Origin: Isoetes taiwanensis
Taxonomy: Eukaryota; Streptophyta; Lycopodiopsida; Isoetales; Isoetaceae
Direction of reading: 5' to 3'
DNA length: 64,000 nucleotides
Assembly (NCBI GenBank): GCA_021234155.1
Contig: JAJEKV010000054.1
Location: 6,227,370-6,291,369 of the forward strand
Positions 11,578-22,442 of this stretch are shown here, one piece after another. A program made the position numbers and the translations under genes. The stretch's first letter is position 1. Every line of letters starts with the position of its first letter. The notes under the pieces are model-generated. The model ran no database searches. It was not told the origin of the DNA and saw only the letters and a list, made by a program, of their open reading frames with translations.

Positions 11578-12060
11578 CCAAAGCTTTTTCATAAGAATCC
11601 TCTTCCTGGTAGCGATATTGAGACCTCCCTTCTTCCTCCCCATCATACTACCATCTCCAAAGCTCTAAATGCCCTTGCGAAATCCATTCTTTATATACAG
11701 ATCTGAGATCCCTCTGCTTAATGTGCAATGTCCTTATTATCGACAGCACTGCAAGAGAAGATTATAGGTCCTACGCTTAATCGCTGCCATTGGATCATAC
11801 CTAGTCCCAGCCGAAATCTCCAAAACGGCCTCCAGCCTGTGCAACATTGCTTTTCTTTAGGGCATCTTTTTTGCCCTAAAATTACCTTGCCATTATTCAA
11901 CGACATTTCCAACTATTGTCTAAATGGGTCATTCTAATAAAAAGCCTAGTACCATGGTTCTCACAACCATTAGCTTTTTTATCTGCATATTCCAACCATC
12001 ACTATTGTATCATAATCCAAGCCACTTATCTACTCAAATTGCTTTCATCTTTTAAGTATT
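11578..12060 (-). repeat. Direct repeat DR-L of the RT element
   Basis: Matches 16677-17160 in the same orientation at a constant offset of 5100 bases. By eye I count about 15 mismatches, mostly transitions, and one single-base indel over about 483 bp, so roughly 97% identity. It contains the same TATA box and the same start of an ORF (MGRKKG) as the other copy. The reading frame runs off its truncated end into the LINE start at 11577. Confidence 0.9.
11689..11697 (-). promoter_or_regulatory. TATA box in DR-L
   Basis: TATATAAAG on the minus strand, about 43 bases upstream of the ATGATGGGGAGG start region in the same repeat. It is identical in DR-R. The spacing fits a TATA promoter with a very short leader. 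Activity is inferred. Confidence 0.5.
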
Positions 12061-12225
12061 TACTACTAATAATAAAAAAACCTGCCTCCTACCGTAGGTC
12101 AGGAAGGCCCAAATATTCCTGTACCACTTAGGAACTTACATTTGGAAGCAACAAGGAGAGTAAGACCTTGCTGCTCCCAAGGCCTTACCCCACCTATGTT
12201 GCTTTATAAAACATTCATGTGTCAA

Positions 12226-14369
12226 TTACCACAACGTGTTTAACACCCGTATCATGTCTGCAACATTATACAATGTACCAGGGAACTGTTCATTTTGCAA
12301 GACATTCATAACATTCTTCTTAATATCTGTCATGCAGAAACCATTGCAGTAAAAAGCATACATGAGATCTGCCAAGTCTACTGCTGCGTTAATTGCGTTC
12401 GAGTGAGCATATACATAAGGAACAATCTGCGACACAATTACCTTAGAAGCTTGACCATATGGACGACAACTTTCAGCTTTTATGAATTTATTGACCTTAA
12501 AGGGTAACTTGCATCTTTTATCAAATCTGGACAGTTTGAATGTGCCCCTTTCATAGTGGTCAAGTTAAGGAAATCACATTTCACTCCTAACATTTGACTC
12601 ATACCTTTATGCCTCCTGTATACTGTCTCATCCTTAATCCCCAAATGTTCCAGATTGTATATGTTGACTAGTTCATCAGCATTGAAGAATTCATTAAGTA
12701 TGCCACCATTTATAATATTTAGGTCACTATGTACCTGGCAGCAAATTGGAACCTTTCAATGTCACGATACCTTTTATCCCGTGCAAGCTTGAAAATAAAT
12801 CTCAATTCATGCCAAGCAAGATAAAGATTGCACCACGCCGGGCTGCAAGCAAACCCCATTGGGATCCCTTTCTTTTGTCTCCATATTTTATTGCCCATTT
12901 GTAGAAAGCAGTTGCTTAACAACCAACTATTCATATTTTTAAATCTCACTCGTGGAATGTGCATCCAGCTATAATTTTCTTTATCTTGGGCATTTTTAGC
13001 CCATTTTACTTTGAATATACCATTCTTTTCTTTTACTAGTAGATCAAAAAGTCGTTCTCCTTCCATCATATGTTCCCAGACCAGGTCTGCAACTTCCTAT
13101 AAAATACAAATGATTCCGTCTTCTCCAACCAGTGGAATATTCTCGTAACACTTTGTAATGTCAGCAGCAAATACATCATGTATCTTGATAGGTAAGTTTA
13201 ATACCCTATCATACATAGAATTTATCATCCAGCATGCATTAGTCTTTTTAGGATACAACATCCTTATGTTTGCAGTCAGCCTAAAACACACCTTTGGCCA
13301 TACTTCAATGAAGTTATTTAGAAGGCAGCAAGTATAGAAGCTACTTCTGAGAAAATAGTGTCATGCGCATTTGTCAGCCACCTGTACTCTTTCTTATGTG
13401 CTTTGAATGTCGCCATTAGGTATGGCAATTTGCTGCTGCTAGTCCCATGGCCGTTAAGAAAATCAACAATATTATTTTTGCAAGTAATCTTTATTTCTGA
13501 AGGTGAATCTCTACATTTCTCAAAATCCTCACTACTAAGCCTGCTCATTGCCATGTCAACAATATGTCTTTGACAAATGAAAGAGGCATTATTAGCTGCT
13601 TTGTCAAGCCCAGCTACATACAAGTTCTAATTAAGCCAAATTATATTCTTCTTGACCCCCAAATCATTCCATAGATATCTTTTTGGTGGAATATTTCTTT
13701 TGAAGTCTACAATCTCTGCGTAAGCAAGCCTTTGCAGTAGCATGCATATGCTTTTTATGTCTTGATTGGTTAAATCATATAACTCAAATTTTTGTACTTG
13801 AAAAAATTGCTCACAAAGTTTCTCAAAATCATTCATAAATTCCTACACACTAAAACAGTGATCTGGAATATGGTTCAGCCCATGGGCAAATGCTTTTCTC
13901 ATCTTTGTAGAATGAATGATATTGATATTGGTTGTTCTGACATGTCCAATATCTTCATCTATAAATCTGGCCATATTAGGGTTATTGCAAGGGCATTTAA
14001 TATTAGTCCCATCAGAAAACACATTACAAGTTTTGTAGACCATGTCCTTAATTTGCTTAATGTATTTCCATGAAAAAGTAGTTTTTTGAACAAGAGCAGT
14101 ACCTCTGTCTTGTAGTGTTTCTTCAAGTACTCTCAAAAAAACTCCTTTATGTTGAATTTTTCCATTTCTTTGGAAAAGAACGTTGCATGAACAATTCTGG
14201 TATCTTTTTCCTCACTTGTAGAAACCATATGTTTATAGTTATTGCAATCCTTGATAATCATCCGACACTTGTTGTGTACCTGTGTCACATAACAGCAAAA
14301 TGTTACCATTGTTTTATCCAAACACTTTGGCAAAAATGATGACAATTTCGGTGGCAGACATAAAATCAC
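12226..14369 (-). pseudogene. Reverse transcriptase, algal/Penelope-like, decayed
   Basis: Read on the minus strand from 14369 through successive frames to 12226. Upstream: KLPYLMATFKAHKKEYRWLT (about 13440-13380) matches the fingers block with a K-x-HK and R-x-L-T-N pattern. Motif A is VFAADITKCYENIPL (about 13130-13172), with the catalytic Asp. Motif B is KKGIPMGFACSPAWCNLYL (about 12822-12876). The motif C region near 12720-12735 has the RYI start, and then a one-base loss shifts the frame exactly at the YIDD-type Asp pair. A downstream block (VSQIVPYVYAHSNAINAAVD, 12435) fits the connection region I associate with this class. At least six frame breaks or stops are present. The long spacing between motifs A and B, and the GIPMGxxCSPxWCNxYL form of motif B, are unlike LINE, copia or gypsy RTs. 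The family assignment is from memory of chlorophyte proteins. Confidence 0.7.
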
Positions 14370-14561
14370 ATAGACAAATAGATACCACTGCTCATAATTT
14401 TGAAGTGCAAGAAAAATTTCTGTGTTACTTATATTAGCTGATTACAGAAATAAAGGCCCTGTCACTACATCATATTGACAGATAATGCCCAACAAAACTT
14501 CTGTAACTTCAAAATTTCTGGCATATGTGCCAAGTATAAAGTCTTTAAACCAAAACCATAT

Positions 14562-16160
14562 TTAAATGGACTCTTCCACATAATCCAATTGGTTAGGCGT
14601 GTTATTCTCCAGTGATACCATATAATTTCCCCCTTTGGTTATGGAATATTCATCAATATTCTCATCACTGTTCATCCGGATAACATTATTGGCTTTGGGT
14701 GTAATACAAGTATCCACCGTGCCAGAATTGGCTTTAGGATCAAAAGTAATTCTTGGAGCCAATCTAGGAGTTCCCAATCCCCCTGGATTAGTAATAGTGC
14801 TGTTACTTGAACTTGACTTATTGCTGAAAATACTTCTGCTCTTGGGATTATGATATTTCAGAAATGACACAGGTTTAATCATTTTTTTCGCTATATCAGC
14901 CATTTTGTGGTTACCAAAATGTACTTTCAAATATTCTGAGGTTCCAGTGCATACATAACAGCCATATCTAGCATAGTTTTTCTCACATTCAGGTAAGAGA
15001 TCAAAGCAATCACTGCTGGTCTCATTTCATTGTTTAGTAGCTTTGAAAATGTCACCATTTTCATCATTGGAGATGTATTGGGATATAACTCCTCCATATG
15101 GTTTAGCAGATACCACATACCTTGATCAAACCAAATAATCCCACAATGGCAAGTTTCCTCGTTCTTTCTTTTGTTGAATTTGTTCTTCTCACATTTGCAC
15201 ATAAAATATGGGCAGTGTGATCTCCAAATTCTTTTGAGATAATAATCATCACGTCTGATATTTGGGAAAGCCATATGCCCCTTTTGTCCAATTTGGATAA
15301 GTGTATCCTTGAGACATACTTGGTCAAAGAAGTCCATTTTAAATGGCACTTGGATGTCTAGCACATTGAAAGTTTTTTCCAGTTTGATGGCAGCATTTTT
15401 TGCATCAGCAATTTCTTCCTTAGAAACCCCCACAAGCACAATCCAAGTCTCTAAGTCAATAGGTGCCAATGCACCAAAATTTTGACTTTTCCAAATGGCA
15501 TGCTGATGCACAATGGAATAGGATTCCACAGTTTGTTCAGTTATAATAGGAAAGAGAGTGGAATTAGAAAGAGTTAGCACTGGTACGCTTTCTTCCAAAT
15601 TATCATCTGTTGCTTTTTGCTCAGTGGCAGTTCCATCATTATCAGCGACATTTATGATTCCATAATCTTCATCAATTAAGTCTTTATCTGAAAATAAAGC
15701 ATCCTGAAAATCTGTATTATTGTGTTCTTCCAGCTGTTGCACACTGTCATCCTCTGGTCCCAAAGATGGACTAACATTATTTGCTGCTTCAAGAGCTGTA
15801 ATAGCTATCATAAACTTTTTAGCAGCATCATCTTCAAGACAAGTTCTTTGGTACAGAACTGTCATCATATTATCATAAGTGCTGGCCAAAATATCTTTGC
15901 ACTTTGTAAATTCAAAATTTACTTTCTTCATCATATGGTAAACCTTAAACCAGCCACTAAATCCCAAGTGTGTAACAGGTGACATATTCTTATCCAGCAG
16001 GTTAATTTCCTTAAATGTAATCCAAGAATGAATCTCTTTATTTCTAATGCATCCCAAAATAGTCTGAACAGCAACACTGGGGCTGAGCACATTACATTTG
16101 TCATAATTCAGCACCACCAGCTCCTTAATCCAGTAGTTGTTTCCATCCAGCTCATCGCCT
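14562..16160 (-). pseudogene. N-terminal Cys-rich protein of the RT element
   Basis: The longest frame is 16117-14927 (396 codons, from MVLNYDKCNVLSPS), and the open sequence extends upstream to about 16160 as GKGDELDGNNYWIKELVV. A second frame at 14930-14562 overlaps its end and has a Ser/Asn-rich stretch. The middle is acidic. A Cys/His cluster, CPYFMCKCEKNKFNKRKNEE followed by TCHCGIIWF (about 15205-15130), could bind zinc. I recognise no known domain. Order and strand suggest it is the N-terminal part of the same polyprotein as the reverse transcriptase, or a first ORF. It could be a nucleic-acid-binding partner, but that is inference. Confidence 0.55.
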
Positions 16161-16676
16161 TTGCCAATTTGAAATACAAAGATTTAGTAAAGTTTTTCAC
16201 CTGAAAAATATATATGACCATAATCTATGATTAAGTAAAACCAATATACTGAAGACGAAACAAAAAACCTTTTGGTCTGGTTAACCCAAACCACCATACT
16301 TGCAAAACAAGCATCAATATGCAGTTCTTAAGTCATACAGGTGTCTATGACTTAAGACATAGACAAGCCCATTTTAGCAACATATCCATATATTCAATAA
16401 GAAATCACTTGAGTAACAACAATAATACAACTGTATAATCAGCAAAATACAAATGATAAGCAAATACATTACCATTATCAGGTTTATCCAATATTTTAAC
16501 AACCAATCTGCAATAATTCTTGTACAAGAATACCATTTTTAAATCTATGCTCCAGCCAAACGGCTTAATACTAGCTCCTTAATTAAAAGAAAGCAAAATA
16601 GAGAGTACTTTGCTACTGGCCTCCCTGTTAATGGCCACAGATTTATGATATTCATAAATCCTTTTCCTTCCACTTG

Positions 16677-17160
16677 CCAAAGCTTTTTCATCAGCAATCC
16701 TCTTCCTGGTAGCGATATTGAGATCTCCCTTCTTCCTCCCCATCATACTACCATAGCCAAAGCTCTAAATGCCCTTGCGAAATCCATTCTTTATATACAG
16801 ATCTGAGATCCCTCTGCTTAATGTGCAATGTCCTTATTACCGACAGTGCTGCAAGAGAAGATTATAGGTCCTATGCTTAATCACTGCCATCGGATCATAC
16901 CTAGTCCCGGCCGAAATCTCCAAAACGGCCTCCAGCCTGTGCAACAGTGCTTTTCTTTAGGGCATCTTTTTTGCCCTAAAATTACCTTGCCATTATTCAA
17001 CGATATTTCCAACTATTGTCTAAATGGGTCATTCTAATAAAAAGCCTAGTACCATGGTTCTCACAACCATTAGCTTTTTTATCTGTATATTCCAACCATC
17101 ACTATTGTATCATAATCCAAGCCACTTATCTGCTCAAATTGCTTTCATCTTTTAAGTATT
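16677..17160 (-). repeat. Direct repeat DR-R of the RT element
   Basis: Upstream (5') copy of the repeat described at 11578. From the ATG at 16746 the minus frame reads MMGRKKGDLNIATRKRIADE and stays open past the repeat edge to a TAA near 16580, giving about 55 basic codons. The repeat therefore holds the promoter and the start of the element's first exon. It is followed on the plus side (17161-17200) by an A-rich tract. Confidence 0.88.
16789..16797 (-). promoter_or_regulatory. TATA box of the RT element
   Basis: TATATAAAG on the minus strand, 43 bases before the ATGATGGGGAGG start. It is the only strong core-promoter signal near the element's 5' end. Confidence 0.5.
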
Positions 17161-17860
17161 ACTAAAAAAAAAAAAAAAAAAGAAAAAAGAAAAAAGAAAA
17201 TAGAACTTTTGTTAGGCCCTTTTTATCGACAACAATAGTAGTGTTGAAGAGAGATTTAGTGTTAATGTTTCGGCGAGTCCTAGGCTGAGGTAATGATCCT
17301 TGTCTGGTGTGCTACAGTTGAATTGTGCCATGCCGAGGGTGGGTGTCATTGCTGATATCGAGGATAACTAGGGACGACCTTTCATTGAGGTGTATAGCCC
17401 TCCGCTGGTGCTGTCGTTGGCTTCGGTCATGCGGTTTCGAAAGGTGGGTGTTGTACTCTCATGGAAGGCTAGGAGGATATTTTAATAAGATATACCCTAG
17501 TTTCTGATGGTGTTGTCGATTTTAAAGTCCAACACTAATATAGGGACACGCGTATATTTTACTATCAGTTTGGTCTTGTCTTTTAGAAAAAGCTTGATTG
17601 GTCAAGTGCAATATGTTTATTTGAGTTTGCCAACCTCTATGAGGGAGTTCCCTCGTGGAGTCAATAGTTGGGTCAGATCATAACTTAAACTTGTCGAAGA
17701 GAATGAGAAAAATGCATTTCTAGGGTGCCTATAACTATCGAACTTGAAACTTGGTAGTTTACTTGAATCTTAATGAATTATTTTACGTCTTACGATTTCG
17801 GCAGTCATTAAAGTGGAGGGTTTTTTTTTTTTTTTTTTTTTTTTTTTTGGTATTGTTGCT
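17161..17860. other. A-rich tail and unassigned sequence
   Basis: An (A)n/GAAAAA tract occupies 17164-17200 next to DR-R. A poly(T) run of about 28 bases lies at 17821-17848. No gene is seen between them. A short frame at 17325-17507 has no motif. Confidence 0.5.
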
Positions 17861-17908
17861 GCTTTGCTAGTTTCCTCTAAAACGGCCATGAATCTAGAAG
17901 AGTTAGAA

Positions 17909-17992
17909 GAACTTAGGCTAGAAGTGGAGCCTCACATGAACCCAGAAGAAGAACTTAGGCTAGAAGCGGAGCCTCACATGAACCCAGAAGCC
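17909..17992 (+). repeat. 42-bp tandem duplication
   Basis: Two adjacent copies of a 42-bp unit starting GAACTTAGGCTAGAAG at 17909 and 17951. Within the open frame 17813-18127 this yields a repeated EELRLE(V/A)EPHMNPE peptide. The frame looks like part of the decayed copia neighbourhood, not a separate gene. Confidence 0.7.
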
Positions 17993-18149
17993 AAGTCCTC
18001 GACTCTGATGCAGAGGAAAAGATCAAGACCACAACGGCCATGGTCTTCCTTAAGACCCTCCTTGATGAATTGGCTTTATGAGTTGCAAATGGAAAGCCAT
18101 GGAGATAAGATAAGTATTTTACACTAGGAGATACCTTTAAAAAGTATCC

Positions 18150-20300
18150 ACAGATATCTTCCTCTTCTGTTGATGGTTTTACACCGTTTGAGATATGGCA
18201 TGGATAAAACCTATAGTTGAACATTTTGAAGTATTTGGATCTCAGGCTTATGCTTATATTCCAAAGGAGAAACGGACTAAGTTACAGCCACTTGCTCAAA
18301 AGGCTGTTTAGGTTATGCTGATAATGCACCTGCCTATCGACTATTTGATTTGGTTTCTGGGAAGGTTGTGTTATGATGTATAGAGATACTGTTGTTAATG
18401 AAAATGTTATGATCCAATCTCCTTCACAAGCTAATGATCATGATGTTCTATCAAACTTTTGTGAGTATTCTGATGCGAATATTCAGTGATATTGAGAAAG
18501 TACCGTCACATCAATCTTCCACTTTACCTGATATCTCGGATTTACCTGATAGTGTTGGAGGAGAGTATGAGGATTTATCTGATCAGTTACATGAGAATAT
18601 TATTTCACTAGATGATCATCACACTATATCACCTGAAGATAATTCTCGCATAATCCTCTAGGGTTATGTCTCAATAAGAATTTCATGACATTTTCAGATA
18701 CTAGATGGCGCCCCCGGTTACTTTGCATGACTATTATACTTTTGTATTGCATTCGAGCCCGTTACTATTCATGATGCTCTAAGTTCGATGAATGTGAACA
18801 TTGGCAACAAGCAATGGATGTTGAATATCATTCTTTGATAAGTAGAGGGGATTTGGGATTACCTCTTCTTTCGGTTCGTAAAGCTATATATATAATGTGT
18901 AAGTGGGATTTTTTTTTTTTGGAGTTAAAACTAAAGCAAATGGTACTTTTGACAGATTTAAAGCATGGTTGGTTGCAAAAGGGTTTTCTCGTATTGTTGG
19001 AGTTGATTATCATGAAACATTCTCGCCTGTAGTGTGTCTTGTAACTGTGCGTGCTTTGTTAGAATTTGCAGTCAATCATAATCTCTATATTGGATGTTAA
19101 AACAACGTTTCTAAATGGAGATCTTACAGAAGATATTTATATGGCACAACCTGATGGTTATAAGGTTACAGGTCAAGCGAATTTAGTTTGCAAATTAAGG
19201 AAAGATCTGTATGGTTTAAAACAAGCATCACGTGCTTGGTATAAGAAGATGCATGCATTTCGTATTTCTGATGGTTACTTACCCACTACTACTAATGCAA
19301 ATCTTTATTATAAAAGGTTGGTGCGGTCTTCACCTTCATTGGCTTTTATGTTGATGACACTATTTTAGTATCGAATGATCTTCCGTTTCTTAATAAGTTC
19401 AAGGCCAATCTTGGAGCTGCATTTAATATGGTTGATCTTGGCTCTATCAAATCTTGTCTTGGACTTCAAATAGAGCGTCAAGAAGGTTGCATAAAATTGA
19501 GTCAACCAAAATATATTCCTGAATTACTTGATAAATATGACATGACTAATGCTAAACCTCGGTTAACACCATTGGGGCGTAATATTAAGCTGATTAAGCA
19601 GATGTGTCCTTAAACAGAAGCCGAGCGGCTTGGTATGGCTAACTATCCATATGCGAGTCTTGTTGGTGCTCTAATGTACTTAGCACATGCTACGAGACCA
19701 GATATCAGTTATGTTGTTAACACATTGGGACAATTTATGTCTAATCCAGGGCGTCAACATTGGAATGCAGCTAAATGAGTTCTTCGCTATCTTAAAGGCA
19801 CTATTAAATTACGCTTTGATATATGCTCGTCAAGATATAGGTTCTAATTGTTCACAGTTGGTTGATTATACTAATGCTGATTGGGGAGGTTGCTCTGATA
19901 CTTTTCGTTCCACAAATGGTGCATGTTTCTTTATAGATCATTCTTTGATATCTTGGTATAGTAAGAAACAACATTGTGTTGCGGTGTCTACTATCGAAGG
20001 TAATATGTTGCCTAGTATAGTATGAAAGTGGAGAGTTGATATGGTTACGACGTCTACTTCAATCTTTTCAACAAGTTTTGATCAACCCAACAGTTCTATA
20101 TTGTGATAATCAAAGTGCTATCTCGTTGATTAAGGATGAGGTTTTCCATTCTAAATTTAAGCATATTGAAATTCATTATCACTACATTAAATTGGAAGTC
20201 AAGAAGAAGACAATTGTGTTATAGTATTGTCATATAGATAATATGATAGCAGATATATTTACTAAAGCATTATCTACGACCAAGGGTTTTATAGTCAGTT
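18150..20300 (+). pseudogene. Ty1/copia pol, 5'-truncated and decayed
   Basis: Plus-strand copia polyprotein remains. The integrase C-terminus is at about 18178-18330 (TPFEIWHG, then EHFEVFGSQAYAYIPKEKR). The RT starts near 18903 (AWLVAKGFSRIVGVDYHETF) and continues DVKTTFLNGDLTEDIYMAQP and LYGLKQASRAWYKKM (19066-19260). The YVDD region is disrupted near 19350. Then SIKSCLGLQIERQEGCIKLS (19440) and RNase H with DYTNADWGGCSDTFRSTNG (19860) and VLYCDNQSAISLIKDE (20090). Gag, protease and most of integrase are missing, and no 5' LTR is visible. Stops and frameshifts separate most blocks. The domain order IN-RT-RH identifies copia. Confidence 0.9.
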
Positions 20301-20411
20301 GCGGCTCCTTAATTCTTCTTCTACTTAGTTATGTTGTTTTGAAGGGTGCCACAATTTTTCCTTTTGATCCCTACAAAAGGTATTTTAGCCCAGGCACATG
20401 ACCAAGGTTGC

Positions 20412-20420
20412 AAAGGGGGA
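20412..20420 (+). promoter_or_regulatory. Polypurine tract of the plus copia element
   Basis: AAAGGGGGA immediately before TGTTTGGTGTG at 20421. Purine runs in this position prime plus-strand synthesis and mark the start of the 3' LTR. Confidence 0.65.
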
Positions 20421-20770
20421 TGTTTGGTGTGTGTGCATCCTTGGCCACCCTCTGAGTAATTGTATATGACATTTTATATATTGTATTCTTGGTTCTTTTT
20501 TATTGAGAGGCCAACATTGCAGGGGGGTGTTGCGATGCCATGTTGGGCTCTCATCTAAACTTGACTCTTTGTCCAAGCTCGGACATGCCTTTTCCATACT
20601 TGGACATGCCTTTAGGCATGCCTTTTCTATGTACATACAAGTGTTCATATTCAATACATTGCTAGAGTTTTGGAATTGCTTCCTTTATCTTCAAATTTTG
20701 TAGATTTTTGCTTAGTTTTAATAGAGACTTGAATCCGAGCTCCAAAAACGCGGCTTCGATGGCCGCTATA
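20421..20770 (+). repeat. Probable 3' LTR of the plus copia element
   Basis: Begins with TG directly after a polypurine tract and contains a short TATA-like run (TTTATATATTG near 20475). The end is uncertain because the partner LTR is absent from the window. The 3' edge given is approximate. Confidence 0.5.
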
Positions 20771-21746
20771 GCGCTTAAGGGATGGCTTGACCCCTAAATT
20801 TGATCGGAGAAATTAGTCGCAGTTTGTTTTTTGCCTATAAATTTTAACCTAACAAAAAATGCTACCCTGTTAATTGTCGCTGTTAATGTACGTCTCTGTT
20901 AAATGTTAAACCCAGCAGGCTTAATAGAAATACTTAATGGCAAGCAATGTGAAGGCCGGTTAAAAAAAAAAAAATTAAACATAACGGCATCCTTAAACAA
21001 TTTTGCATACAATATCAAACCGAAATCTTATTCTCAAGCTTTGTGAGAATACCCTTCCACAATACGAAAGTAATTGTATGAGTAATTGTGCAGTAATCCA
21101 TAAATTATTAGCATATTACAATTGAAAATATCTTTTGCAACTTTCTTACTTGATAGCAATGCTTGCAGGAGCCATGCAGATATCTAAGTTAAACATGCAG
21201 TGCCACGCACTAATACAATTCAATTCAAATGCAATTCAAATCAATTCAAAGTTTCTATTCAGACAAGTTGTACTGCTACCTAAGTTAAGCACGAATGCAA
21301 TGGCTCTATACATTTCTATACAGACAAGTTGTACTGCTGCTTCTGTGCCATACATGTTTGATCTGCCAAACTTGTTCATATATGGCATGCTGGTGAACAG
21401 CAGCTCGCAATGTACGTCCACACACTGGAGTTGTAGTTTGTTGGCAAGTTTTCTACCATGAGCTAATTCTTGGACCTTAGGTCAAGATGTCTAAAGGCTA
21501 AGTTGAAGTTGGAAGAAGAGATCAAGAAGAAAGTTGATCTCTTCAGACCTCTTTCCAGAGCATAAGCAAATCTACAATTAGTTTACCTATATAATACTTC
21601 TTAAAGACAGAAAATATCAAGGTGGGATAATGAAGGAAACAAAGAGTATAATAATAGACAGAATAATTTTTGATAGCACAGCACAATAAGAACAGAAAAT
21701 TCATAATCTGAATTTTCAGAACTTTCACCTGGTTAGCACTGTATTT
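20771..21746. other. No recognisable gene
   Basis: Sequence downstream of the BolA2 gene. It has CAATTCAAAT-type short repeats at 21217-21250 and a duplicated block (AGACAAGTTGTACTGCT at 21262 and 21323). It probably includes the BolA2 3' UTR. No coding evidence. Confidence 0.5.
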
Positions 21747-22442
21747 TCATACCTCAGTACTGGGAGGGTTTTGCTCTTGCCACTGCTGTGGTGTCAATGC
21801 TTTCTTTATAGACAGAGCATGAATAGCTTTTAGCTCCTCTGTGAGCGCTGTATTTACAAGCCTGTGGCGCTCTAACAACCTTTTGCCTTCAAACTGAGCA
21901 GATACAATCTCAACATTAAAGCTTGCACCACACCTGTAAAAAAAATGATTACAATAAGCAACAAAAGAAATAGGCATGCAGAAGCAATATGCAGCTCACC
22001 CTCCTGATGTATCAATAACGTTCTGTTTAGAAGCGCCAATAACCATATATGCAGCAAGAAACCACAGTTATTATGCTGTAGTAAGAAGGTATAGTAACAT
22101 AGAAACTCCTTTGGAAAAATGCAGTAAGCATCTAATTTTAACACTGACAAGGAACTCTAAATTGATAGTGTGCAAAAAAAATACAGTAGATTTTACAGAA
22201 ATGTTTTACATTGCTTAAGAATGATTGTTCTTCCACCATCAATGACATATTCATCAGGAAACTTCCAGAGCACAAATTGGGCAAGTTTAAGAATTGAAAA
22301 GTCATAACTGCCTAATTGTAATGCATGAGCAAACGTTCTAGAGAGATATAGAGAGGAGAAGAAAGCTGACAAGGTGAGTAGGCTGGAGTTTCGAGGTCAA
22401 GGTCTGCTCGACGTTTTCCTTAGTAACCGCCATAGCCGCCAT
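21747..22442 (-). CDS. BOLA2: BolA2-like protein, three exons
   Basis: Small BolA-family protein, 93 aa. Plant BolA2 acts in the cytosol and nucleus, where it pairs with a monothiol glutaredoxin (GRXS17 type) to bind a [2Fe-2S] cluster for Fe-S assembly and redox control. Exons on the minus strand are 22442-22371, 22022-22000 (23 bp) and 21933-21747. Joined, they give one open frame: exon 1 MAAMAVTKENVEQTLTSKLQ..., exon 2 NVIDTSGG, and exon 3 containing SFNVEIVSAQFEGKRLLERH and IHALSIKKALTPQQW. The length and the FEGKRLLERHR and IHALS blocks match Arabidopsis BolA2, and the Cys in GGCG and the His residues of ERHR and IHAL are the expected ligand or partner-contact positions. Introns have GT...AG ends; the first donor (GTCAGC) is weak. 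A second in-frame ATG at 22433 could also start translation. Flanked by transposons on both sides but apparently intact. Confidence 0.93.

Larger units (their letters stand above)
12061..17160 (-). mobile_element. RT element of unassigned class, flanked by direct repeats
   Basis: A 5.1-kb minus-strand unit. In reading order it holds DR-R (16677-17160, promoter and ORF start), a Cys-rich N-terminal protein (about 16160-14562), a reverse transcriptase (about 14370-12226), a 165-bp tail, and then DR-L. The repeats lack LTR-type TG...CA ends, a tRNA primer site and a polypurine tract, and they include coding sequence. There is no gag, protease, integrase, RNase H, AP endonuclease, or C-terminal GIY-YIG domain. 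A head-to-tail partial dimer, as in the pseudo-LTR arrangement of Penelope-like elements, fits best. An LTR element of unknown type and a segmental duplication remain possible. The copy is heavily mutated. Confidence 0.6.

Noticed and set aside
11578-17160. Direct repeats considered as ordinary LTRs
   Set aside because: There are no TG...CA ends, no primer site and no polypurine tract, and the repeat includes the ORF start.
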